Source: JAUVZL01 sp965603515 (GTDB taxonomy: Bacteria > Hydrothermota > Tepidihabitantia > SM23-42). From it: a stretch of 15,588 bases of DNA. The notes below the pieces were generated by a model. That model did no database searches. It was given only the letters and a program-made list of their open reading frames with translations, and was not told the DNA's origin. Both the position numbers and the translations under genes were made by a program. The DNA lies in NCBI GenBank assembly GCA_965603515.1, contig CBFDDH010000048.1:1-15588 (forward strand). The letters are read 5' to 3'. Shown piece after piece: positions 1-6,771 of this stretch; position 1 is the stretch's first letter; each line of letters starts with the position of its first letter.

Positions 1-43
1 CTGTTCTCACAAACTCAAAACCTAATTACAAGGATATCAAAAT

Positions 44-3000
44 TTAAGGTGTCTTTGCTCTTTGCAGGGAAATTTTTACCTGGATGCCATTGACATCAAG
101 AACCTTGTCAATCTCTCCAGTCTGGATACCTGCGTTCACTGCGACTGCCAGAGTTTCTCTTTTAAGGTAATCGAGGTTTTCAGTGATCGCATCCTTTAAC
201 TTTTTGTCAGTATCATAAAATATTCTCACCCTATCCACAAGATTGAAATTCGCTTCTTTGCGCATTAACTGGACTTTGTGGATGAGTTCGCGAACCAAAC
301 CTTCATACTCCAAATCCTGGGTAAGTTTTGTGTCGATACCAACACCAAAATCTCCCTCGATCATAACGCTGGCACCGGGTACTTCGATTTTTCTTATTTC
401 AACATCTTGTTTAGATATCTCGATCATTTCACCCTGGACCTTCTCTTTAAGTGAACCAGCATCGATCAATTGCTCGATCTGCTCCTGGGATAGAGATTTT
501 ATCCATTGGGCGACTTTGTTCACGGAATTAGCAAATTTTGGACCAATTTTATCGAATACTGGGACAGCATTGAATAGATAAACCTGTTTAAGGGCATTTG
601 TACCTATTGCTTTGATGGTTTTGATATTCAGCTCGTCGAGTATCGTAGATCGTGCATCATCCGAAAGCTCGGTACATCCGCTCGGTACGTTAATAGTCAT
701 GGATAATAATGGTTGTCTGATTTTTGTATTCGCCTTATTCCGGGCAGCGCGACCGAGTGAAACGATAGTCCGGGTCATTGATATTTCTTGTTCTAATGCA
801 CTGTCGATACGTTTGACCGCAGGTTCGGGGAACGTACAAAGGTGGATGCTTTCAGGGGTTTGGTTGTTAACCCCAGCAACTAAATTTTGATACATGTGTT
901 CAGTAAGGAATGGCATGATCGGCGATAATATGCGGAGTAGTTTGACCAAACATTCATAGAGTATTAGATAAGCGGTTTCTTTATCCGTATCATTCTCTGA
1001 TTTCCAGAATCTCTTTCGGCTGCGGCGAACATACCAGTTTGACAGATCGTCAAAGAATTTCTCGGCTCCTTTTACTACTGATACTAAATCAAAGTTATCA
1101 TAAGCCCGTTCACATTGTTCAATCAGAGAATTCAGCTTAGAGAGGATCCATTTATCGAGCTTTCGTAGGTTGGTTTCTGATACTTTTTTATTGACCGGGT
1201 CAAACTGATCGATTCTTGCATAGGTGACAAAGAACGAATAAACATTCCACAAGGTCAATAATACCCTTTTTATTTCTTTTGCGTGACCATAGCCAAAATT
1301 CAGATTCTGAACCGGGTTATGTTTGGCGAACATCCAACGCATTACATCAGCACCGATCTTTTCAGCGGCATCATCTGACCAGATCGCATTGCCTTTGCTT
1401 TTGTGCATTTCCGCACCTTGCTCATCAAATAATGATGCGTACCCCTGGAGTACTCTAAATGGCGGTTTCTTTTCCATAACCGTGCTCATTGCAAGTATCG
1501 CATAAAACCAGTTTCTGAACTGACCAGGCAGGGATTCAGAGATGAAGTCAGCGGGAAACCACTTGTGCCAATATGTCTTATCAAAGGGATAACCATTAGA
1601 AATAGTGTGCATATCATCGGGTGGACGCATCGTTGAGAACGGTACGATACCAGCATCAAGCCAAGGATTACCAACATCCGGGATGCGCGAGACCAGTTCG
1701 CCACATTTATCGCACTTGATCTTAATCTTATCGATCCATGGACGATGCGGTGAATGGTGAGCGAATTCTTGCCATCCTTGCACCGCTCGCTGCTGGAGTT
1801 CCTCTTTTGAGCCGATGACTGTATATCTACCGCACTCGCATTTCCAGATAGGTAGAGCCAAACCCCAATAGCGTTTTTTTGAAATGCACCAATTTGCCAT
1901 ATTTTTCAACCAGTCGAGTTCATGAGCTAAACCATAAGATGGTATCCAGCGTTCAACCTGTTTGGCTGATTCAGTTATTTCATGACGCAGCGTGTCCATT
2001 GAAATGAACCATTCATCAACTAACCTGAAAATGAGTTCACTGTTACAGCGCCAGCATACTGGATAACGATGAGTATAGTCTTCAACATTATATAATATGC
2101 CGCGTTTTTGTAAATCTTCAATTATTGGCTGGGCAACATCATGTACATCTTTACCAGAGAGCCAATCAAAACCCGGTAGATAGATACCCAGTTCATCAAG
2201 CGGTGCAATGGTTTTTAGATCAAATTCCTTGCCCAGGACAAAATCTTCTTTACCGCAGCCTGGAGCAATGTGAACCATTCCAGTTCCCTCGCTTTCACTC
2301 ACCTCATCCCAGGGGATCACTTTGTGTATAACATCTTTTTGAGCAGGCAGATAATCAAAAGGACCTTCATAGGTCAGCTCTAAAAGCTCTTTTCCTGCCA
2401 ATTCCTTCATCACTTCATGTTTACCTTTTAAAACATGTAATAAATTTTTGGAAAGATAATAAGTTGCGGTATTATTTTTCACTTTCACATAGGTTAGATC
2501 AGGATGAACTGCTAACCCGGTATTTGAAGTCAATGTCCACGGTGTTGTTGTCCAGACCAGGAAATATTCATTTTCTCTACCAATTATTTTAAAGCGAACA
2601 ATTACTCCTTTATGAGTCAGTTCCTGATAACCTTCAGTTGCGATCTCCATATCACTGATCGCTGTACCACAACGTGCACACCAGGGCATTACATCAACGC
2701 CTTCGTAAATAAAGCCGCGTTCATGACATTTCTTTAAGAAGTGCCATATAGTATAATTATTTACCTCGCTCATTGTATAGTATGAGTGGCTCTTTTTCAG
2801 CCAGTCCTTGTCATCCATGGCGGTCTTCCACTCACCCCAATCCATCCACATTCCTATTCTTATGGATGATTGAATCTGGACCATAGAGTATTTGTGCACT
2901 CGGTCCCGGCATTTCTGGACAAATTTATCAATGCCATATTTTTCAATATCTTTTTTCGATTTGAAACCGAGCTCTTTTTCAACTTCAACTTCAACCCATA

Positions 3001-3271
3001 AACCCTGACAATCAAATCCGTTCTGATAACGCTGTTCAAATCCCTTCATTGTTTTATAGCGTTGGAACATATCTTTGTAACTACGTCCCCAGGCATGGTG
3101 TACACCCATGGGATTATTTGCAGTTATCGGTCCATCCTGAAATGACCACTTTTCCTTACCTTTATTCTTGACCAGATATTTATCAACTATGCCATTCTTT
3201 TGCCAGAATCCGGCAATTTCATGCTCCATTTCAGGAAAATCAAGATTTCTTGACACTTCTTTGAAAAGCAT
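44..3271 (-). CDS. ileS: Isoleucyl-tRNA synthetase, IleRS2-like, altered HIGH motif
   Basis: Charges tRNA-Ile with isoleucine in the cytoplasm (class I aminoacyl-tRNA synthetase). The 1075 residues cover the full family length. The N-terminal catalytic block has GPITANNPMGVHH around residues 47-59, where HXGH would normally stand; it reads G56-V57-H58-H59. The CP1 editing domain shows WTTTPWT at 240-246 and the GTGMVHIAPG block near 329. Paired cysteines that could bind zinc are at 198/201, 406/409, 478/480 and 520/523. The KMSKS equivalent is EMHKS at 621-625. The C-terminus lacks the cysteine zinc finger of IleRS1 and looks like the eukaryote-like IleRS2 type. The ATG at 3269-3271 is preceded by no Shine-Dalgarno and sits exactly where a perfect promoter predicts the transcript to start. 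No T-box leader is present. Identity is very secure; the subclass is inferred from motifs. Confidence 0.97.
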   Translation of the reverse strand: MLFKEVSRNLDFPEMEHEIAGFWQKNGIVDKYLVKNKGKEKWSFQDGPITANNPMGVHHAWGRSYKDMFQRYKTMKGFEQRYQNGFDCQGLWVEVEVEKELGFKSKKDIEKYGIDKFVQKCRDRVHKYSMVQIQSSIRIGMWMDWGEWKTAMDDKDWLKKSHSYYTMSEVNNYTIWHFLKKCHERGFIYEGVDVMPWCARCGTAISDMEIATEGYQELTHKGVIVRFKIIGRENEYFLVWTTTPWTLTSNTGLAVHPDLTYVKVKNNTATYYLSKNLLHVLKGKHEVMKELAGKELLELTYEGPFDYLPAQKDVIHKVIPWDEVSESEGTGMVHIAPGCGKEDFVLGKEFDLKTIAPLDELGIYLPGFDWLSGKDVHDVAQPIIEDLQKRGILYNVEDYTHRYPVCWRCNSELIFRLVDEWFISMDTLRHEITESAKQVERWIPSYGLAHELDWLKNMANWCISKKRYWGLALPIWKCECGRYTVIGSKEELQQRAVQGWQEFAHHSPHRPWIDKIKIKCDKCGELVSRIPDVGNPWLDAGIVPFSTMRPPDDMHTISNGYPFDKTYWHKWFPADFISESLPGQFRNWFYAILAMSTVMEKKPPFRVLQGYASLFDEQGAEMHKSKGNAIWSDDAAEKIGADVMRWMFAKHNPVQNLNFGYGHAKEIKRVLLTLWNVYSFFVTYARIDQFDPVNKKVSETNLRKLDKWILSKLNSLIEQCERAYDNFDLVSVVKGAEKFFDDLSNWYVRRSRKRFWKSENDTDKETAYLILYECLVKLLRILSPIMPFLTEHMYQNLVAGVNNQTPESIHLCTFPEPAVKRIDSALEQEISMTRTIVSLGRAARNKANTKIRQPLLSMTINVPSGCTELSDDARSTILDELNIKTIKAIGTNALKQVYLFNAVPVFDKIGPKFANSVNKVAQWIKSLSQEQIEQLIDAGSLKEKVQGEMIEISKQDVEIRKIEVPGASVMIEGDFGVGIDTKLTQDLEYEGLVRELIHKVQLMRKEANFNLVDRVRIFYDTDKKLKDAITENLDYLKRETLAVAVNAGIQTGEIDKVLDVNGIQVKISLQRAKTP

Positions 3272-3277
3272 GTCAGT

Positions 3278-3305
3278 ATTATAGCGGATTTCGTAATTGT
3301 GTCAA
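3278..3305 (-). promoter_or_regulatory. Sigma-70-type promoter of ileS (leaderless)
   Basis: Read on the minus strand: TTGACA at 3305-3300, 16-bp spacer, TATAAT at 3283-3278, then 6 nt (ACTGAC) and the ileS ATG. Both hexamers match the consensus perfectly. Counting the usual 6 nt from the -10 box places +1 at 3271, the A of the start codon, so the mRNA is predicted to be leaderless. Confidence 0.88.
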
Positions 3306-3319
3306 GCAAACATGGTGAG

Positions 3320-3403
3320 AGCTCTGAAAAAATTCCTCGTTCTTTCGATTATTCCGACAATTGTCGAGAATAATCGAAATACAATCGGGACAATGATAAA
3401 AGA
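3320..3403. repeat. Dispersed palindromic repeat, copy 1
   Basis: Shares a 49-nt core (3345-3393) with 15530-15578, with only two adjacent mismatches. Looser similarity extends out to 3320 and 15503. The core holds the 12-bp palindrome CGACAATTGTCG inside 10-nt arms (3345-3354 and 3368-3377), an almost perfect 33-nt inverted repeat with one extra A. It lies between the stop of the secreted-protein gene and the ileS promoter. It might act as a weak terminator for that gene, since a T-run follows on the minus strand, but the two-copy pattern points to a dispersed element. Confidence 0.85.
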
Positions 3404-3437
3404 AAGATGTCAGTGATTTATTATCGGAAAAAGGGGA

Positions 3438-4442
3438 CTATTTTATAAACAAGATTTTTTCTGTTTGTATGATTTTACCTGTTTTATAACGGACAATATA
3501 GATACCTGGTGCTATTTGCTCTTCATTGTCATCAAACCCCGACCAATATGAGGTTTTTTGTCCTGCTTGAACAACCCCATGTTCGAGTATAGCAATGCGT
3601 TGACCAAGAACATTATGGATCGTTAATTCAATATGGTCTGGCCTATCAATATAATACTGCACTGCTATCTTATGTTTGAATGGATTGGGTGAGACTGATA
3701 CCAACCCGGGGATTCTTACATTAGTTACTAATGAGGTTTCTTTAATACCTGTGAAATCTACAACGCAAGCAGCCCAACCACTAAAAGCTGGTTCTAGCCA
3801 CTGATCAATGACTGTTCCGTCATAGTCAAACTGGTAGATATAGCCAAGCACGCCATCGAGACTTTGGGCTGTCCAGAAATATTGTCCATCAAACCAGAGA
3901 CCCCGGCAATTTGTGTCCGGTGCGGAAAAGTTATTTTCAGGAATTTGGATTATACTTGGCCAGCTAGAGATATCCCAGCATTTTATATAATCATTATCGT
4001 CCATTGTCCAGAAATATGAACCATCCCAGGCTGAACCAAATACAGTTTCGTCAAAGCTTGCCACACCGTCTTTTGTTCCGTTGAAAAAATATCGGTTGAG
4101 ATCCCACTCATCAGCATAAAAATAGGTACTGTCAAAGGCAAGGTCATAAAAATAAAACAGGCTCCAGTCATCGATAATAACATCTAGCTCACCATTGTTG
4201 AGGTTGACCTTATAAGCACGAGGTGCGAAGGCTTCGGCGACGTATACTTCGTTATTTACGACTTCAACATCGCAGAATCTGGTGAAATCATACTCAAAAT
4301 AGTCGTAGACTGTTCCATTCATGTGAAGTATATATATTCTCGATGGCCAGTCTTGATGTGCAGTATAGACGATATAATTCTCTGCAAAACACGGTATGAG
4401 CAATAACGCGGATAAAATAATCAAGAATAATCGTTTACTCAT
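3438..4442 (-). CDS. Secreted propeller-like protein with C-terminal sorting domain
   Basis: A 334-residue exported protein of unknown function. Residues 1-20 form a signal peptide: basic MSKR, a hydrophobic core, and a likely cut after CFA. The middle (about 21-235) is rich in Tyr, Trp and Asp and has repeating segments such as DGSYFW and DGQYFW, suggesting beta-propeller blades. From about 245 to the end there is an FlgD-Ig/Por-type tail: SPNPF at 251-255, then IELTIHNVLGQ, then PGIYIVRY, then a short basic end. Such tails in FCB-related bacteria direct export and surface attachment through a type IX-like system; that role is family knowledge, not shown here. The ATG has no Shine-Dalgarno and lies 6 nt from a -10 box. 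It is a single-gene unit with its own promoter. Substrate and partners are unknown. Confidence 0.85.
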   Translation of the reverse strand: MSKRLFLIILSALLLIPCFAENYIVYTAHQDWPSRIYILHMNGTVYDYFEYDFTRFCDVEVVNNEVYVAEAFAPRAYKVNLNNGELDVIIDDWSLFYFYDLAFDSTYFYADEWDLNRYFFNGTKDGVASFDETVFGSAWDGSYFWTMDDNDYIKCWDISSWPSIIQIPENNFSAPDTNCRGLWFDGQYFWTAQSLDGVLGYIYQFDYDGTVIDQWLEPAFSGWAACVVDFTGIKETSLVTNVRIPGLVSVSPNPFKHKIAVQYYIDRPDHIELTIHNVLGQRIAILEHGVVQAGQKTSYWSGFDDNEEQIAPGIYIVRYKTGKIIQTEKILFIK

Positions 4443-4448
4443 TAGTTC

Positions 4449-4476
4449 ATTGTACTAGATACAGCTAAGGTGTCAA
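4449..4476 (-). promoter_or_regulatory. Sigma-70-type promoter of the secreted-protein gene (leaderless)
   Basis: Minus strand: TTGACA at 4476-4471, 16-bp spacer, TACAAT at 4454-4449, then GAACTA and the ATG at 4442. Only one base departs from the two consensus hexamers. Predicted +1 is 4442, the A of the start codon. No ribosome binding site is possible on such a transcript. Confidence 0.85.
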
Positions 4477-4504
4477 GCGACTAATGCGCTGCGGATTTGG
4501 GTGA

Positions 4505-4960
4505 TCAATATTCAGCGTAGTAAACCCGGTAGCGCTCACCGGTTTTTTTGAAAAGGGCGCGGACTGGATTTGGCCTGACCAATCCACCAAAGATTAGTAC
4601 GCGGTCGCCTTGGTATCGTGCGAAGATCTTGAGCCCAAGACTGCAGCCTGCAAAAATCACATTTTGTGCGTTGGTTGAATCAATATAGATCTTCAGCCCG
4701 GTTATTTTCACGCGTATCGTATCTGCGGTAGTGAAAAGATTGGCAAGGTTATTCACAAAAACTTCGTAATCCATACCGTGATTATCTTCATAGCTTTCAT
4801 CAATGTATAAGAGCACATCACGTTTATTCTCCTGCTCTAGTGCTGTGGCGAATGTGTTGATGTCTTGTTTGATCCGAGTTTTCTCATTCGGCAGGCTCTT
4901 GATCATAACATACAGCGCGATGACAATGATAACTGCGATAATCAAGAGTTTTTTCTTCAT
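4505..4960 (-). CDS. Small membrane-anchored protein, possibly NTF2-like
   Basis: 151 residues. Residues 1-3 are lysines and about 5-24 form one hydrophobic helix, so it is a single-pass or signal-anchored protein with the rest outside the cytoplasm. The remaining 125 residues have an early helical part (KQDINTFATALEQENKRDVLLYIDESY) followed by beta-rich sequence ending YRVYYAEY. This resembles the helix-then-sheet pattern of NTF2/SnoaL-like domains, but no diagnostic residue proves it. Its ATG overlaps the stop of the DsbD-like gene upstream by 4 nt (4957-4960), so the two are translationally coupled and probably work at the same membrane. Function is not recognised. Confidence 0.75.
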   Translation of the reverse strand: MKKKLLIIAVIIVIALYVMIKSLPNEKTRIKQDINTFATALEQENKRDVLLYIDESYEDNHGMDYEVFVNNLANLFTTADTIRVKITGLKIYIDSTNAQNVIFAGCSLGLKIFARYQGDRVLIFGGLVRPNPVRALFKKTGERYRVYYAEY

Positions 4961-6417
4961 GCGGATAGGATAAGCAAAATGCCGAGCGCAAAAAAGAGCA
5001 GCGCGGTGAACAGTTTGATTGCCGGGATTTTTGTTTCCATAGATTTGGCAATGTTCTTTGTGGTAAATAGAGACGCCAGGACAGCGATGATAATGAGCGG
5101 TAAGATAAACATAAGATTGTAGATCAAGAGACTGACCACTGGTTTTAAGGCGATGGAGCCTTTTGAAACCATAAAGGTTATAGTAGGCAAGTAAACCTGA
5201 CCTGTACAGCCAAATTCCAGGTAAGAAATCAAGAATCCGGCAATGAGTGAGCCTATGATTATACCCCCCACCGCAGTCTTTTCTTTTATACCTTTGTGGA
5301 TACGTTGCTTAATGCCGAGGGGGAGTTGTAAAATCATTTTGTTTAGTTTGCCCTGACGTGCAAAAAAGTAGTCACGTAAATTCAGGACCCCAAGTACGAG
5401 CGCGATGGTGCCAAAACAGAGGAAGATAATTTTATTGACAAGCGCGTAAGCGGATAAATACTTTAGCAAGTTATAGGCACCGAACCCGATGGCAAAATAC
5501 GAAATGAATACTGCAAGGATAAAAAAGATAGACATGATTATTACATCTCTACGACGACGACCGATAAAGAGCAAATAACTCACGAAAAAAATAAGAGTAG
5601 CAAATGCGCAGGGGTTTACCCCGTCGAGTAGTCCGGCAAGCATTATGCCAAAGATGGAAAATTTCGAGAAACGTTCAATAATATTTTTCTCAGCAGATCC
5701 GAGGTTGAGGGATCCATGCTCAGGACATCCTTGTTTGTACTTAATCATAAGTGAATCGAGATGCGCTAAATTGATTTCCCGTTTTGTTAAATGATCCTCG
5801 CCAATAATGACCGCTGGTACGACTAATCGTTTCTCTTCAGGGATACTGAGTTTTTGTGCAAGCGCTTCGAAAAACACCTTATTTGAGTCATCAAGAATAT
5901 CGTATCTGTGTAATAAGAGTTGTCTGTGCGCCTTCAGTCCATGGGTGAGCACTATTTCTGCACGATCACAGCCCTGGCAGCCAGGTTGATAAAAATAGTA
6001 CAGGTGAATCTCTTCAGATATTTGATTGAGGGTATCAACCGGAATGGTATCTGCGGTTATTCTAATGGTGTCTTTGATAAACACTGGTTTGTTGGCCTTT
6101 GCGTATAATATGATGCTTGGTTCAAGTTTTGTCCGGGTTTCTTCTGGACCGTAGAATACAGAATCTGCGATGAAGATAACCGGCAGGTCTTCACCAATAT
6201 CTTTTACGTTTTCTTCCATTTTTTCAAGGAGCCGGTAGTTATCCATAATGTCTATATTGTATTTTATCAATTTGAACTTGTACTTGCTTTGAAATCTCGG
6301 TAAATCGCCGAGTAGTATGTCCATACAATGCCCACAATCCGGCACATAAAAGAAATGCACGACAACAGTCTGTGATTGAGAAAGAATGATAAATCCCGCG
6401 ATAAGATTTACCATCAT
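4957..6417 (-). CDS. Double thioredoxin-like domain plus CcdA/DsbD-type membrane protein
   Basis: A likely thiol-disulfide electron transporter across the inner membrane. After an N-terminal hydrophobic segment (1-12), two thioredoxin/glutaredoxin-like domains follow. The first has CGHC at 28-31 and LPV at 78-80. The second has CQGC at 147-150 and VVPAV at 199-203; the proline in each is the expected cis-Pro. From about 253 come six hydrophobic segments with the DsbD/CcdA cysteines in NPC (C270) and FGCTGQVYLP (C404), which in that family accept cytoplasmic electrons from thioredoxin. Two CXXC domains ahead of the membrane part differ from E. coli DsbD, which has one domain on each side. Likely role: reducing periplasmic disulfides or supporting cytochrome c maturation. 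Two ATGs are adjacent at the start, with a modest AAGG upstream. No clear promoter was seen. Confidence 0.85.
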   Translation of the reverse strand: MMVNLIAGFIILSQSQTVVVHFFYVPDCGHCMDILLGDLPRFQSKYKFKLIKYNIDIMDNYRLLEKMEENVKDIGEDLPVIFIADSVFYGPEETRTKLEPSIILYAKANKPVFIKDTIRITADTIPVDTLNQISEEIHLYYFYQPGCQGCDRAEIVLTHGLKAHRQLLLHRYDILDDSNKVFFEALAQKLSIPEEKRLVVPAVIIGEDHLTKREINLAHLDSLMIKYKQGCPEHGSLNLGSAEKNIIERFSKFSIFGIMLAGLLDGVNPCAFATLIFFVSYLLFIGRRRRDVIIMSIFFILAVFISYFAIGFGAYNLLKYLSAYALVNKIIFLCFGTIALVLGVLNLRDYFFARQGKLNKMILQLPLGIKQRIHKGIKEKTAVGGIIIGSLIAGFLISYLEFGCTGQVYLPTITFMVSKGSIALKPVVSLLIYNLMFILPLIIIAVLASLFTTKNIAKSMETKIPAIKLFTALLFFALGILLILSA

Positions 6418-6473
6418 ACTTACTGCCTTGAAATTAGGATTTTATAATTTGAGTTTTGTTTGGAATTTGGCGC

Positions 6474-6499
6474 TTGTCCCGTTTTGCGAGGATTCTCGC
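6474..6499 (+). repeat. Degenerate relative of the dispersed palindromic repeat
   Basis: TTGTCCCG at 6474-6481 and the hairpin GCGAG-gatt-CTCGC at 6486-6499 match the complementary strand of the 15530-15578 repeat (TTGTCCCG, then CGAGGATTCTCG) with the middle shortened. GAATTTGG occurs on both sides (6463-6470 and 6513-6520), which could be a target duplication. It lies downstream of tRNA-Lys, where it might also fold in the transcript. Confidence 0.45.
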
Positions 6500-6538
6500 A
6501 CAGAGGGCGGAAGAATTTGGTATTTGCCATGACTATAG

Positions 6539-6611
6539 TGGGTCGTACAGGATTCGAACCTGTGGCCACCGGATTAAAAATCCGGTGCTCTGCCAACTGA
6601 GCTAACGACCC
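6539..6611 (-). tRNA. tRNA-Lys (anticodon TTT)
   Basis: Complete 73-nt cloverleaf on the minus strand. The 7-bp acceptor stem GGGTCGT/ACGACCC pairs fully and the discriminator base is A. The D-arm is GCTC/GAGC, the anticodon stem is CCGGA/TCCGG with loop TTTTTAA giving anticodon TTT, the variable loop has 5 nt, and the T-arm is ACAGG-TTCGAAT-CCTGT. The 3' CCA is not encoded, so a CCA-adding enzyme is needed. A perfect promoter lies immediately upstream. Confidence 0.97.
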
Positions 6612-6619
6612 GATTTATT

Positions 6620-6647
6620 ATTATATATACATTACTTGTTATGTCAA
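6620..6647 (-). promoter_or_regulatory. Sigma-70-type promoter of tRNA-Lys
   Basis: Minus strand: TTGACA at 6647-6642, 16-bp spacer, TATAAT at 6625-6620. Both hexamers are perfect. Predicted +1 is about 6613, only 2 nt before the mature tRNA 5' end at 6611. No clear T-rich terminator follows the tRNA, so read-through into the DsbD-like gene is possible. Confidence 0.87.
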
Positions 6648-6651
6648 TAAT

Positions 6652-6703
6652 AGCGGGAGTGGGTTTCCACCAGCGATTTTCGAGCCTGGAAAGGCTCTCC
6701 CAC
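6652..6703 (+). repeat. Diverged REP-like element
   Basis: GGGAG followed by the small hairpin GTGG-gttt-CCAC and then CGAT follows the layout of the REP units near the RAYT (GGGAG, hairpin, CGCGAT). It is followed by the perfect hairpin GAGCCT-ggaa-AGGCTC and CTCCCAC. Positions 6675-6703 match the complement of 12605-12633 at 27 of 29 bases, so this is a scattered member of the same family. Confidence 0.7.
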
Positions 6704-6733
6704 ATTTATGGTTATTGGGTTTGGGCTAGGAAG

Positions 6734-6771
6734 CGAGAATCCAGCATCTATACCTAGACCCAGCGTCTATA
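6734..6771. repeat. Two imperfect 19-bp tandem units across the rmlB stop
   Basis: On the minus strand TATAGACGCTGGGTCTAGG (6771-6753) is followed directly by TATAGATGCTGGATTCTCG (6752-6734). The first unit contains the rmlB TAG stop (6767-6769), so the tandem starts at the gene's end. Confidence 0.5.

Noticed and set aside
1..43. Terminator or gene downstream of ileS
   Set aside because: Only 43 bases are available and no hairpin or coding signal is visible.
3345..3377. Palindrome as a classic intrinsic terminator of the secreted-protein gene
   Set aside because: The stem is AT-rich and the T-run lies more than 10 nt past it; the same sequence recurs at 15530 as a repeat. Weak terminator action is still possible.
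3272..3437. T-box or other leader riboswitch ahead of ileS
   Set aside because: The promoter abuts the start codon and no T-box sequence or specifier hairpin is visible; the region holds only a dispersed repeat.
4865..5122. Plus-strand open frame opposite the junction of the two membrane-protein genes
   Set aside because: It lies antisense to two overlapping coding regions that explain the sequence; no own signals.
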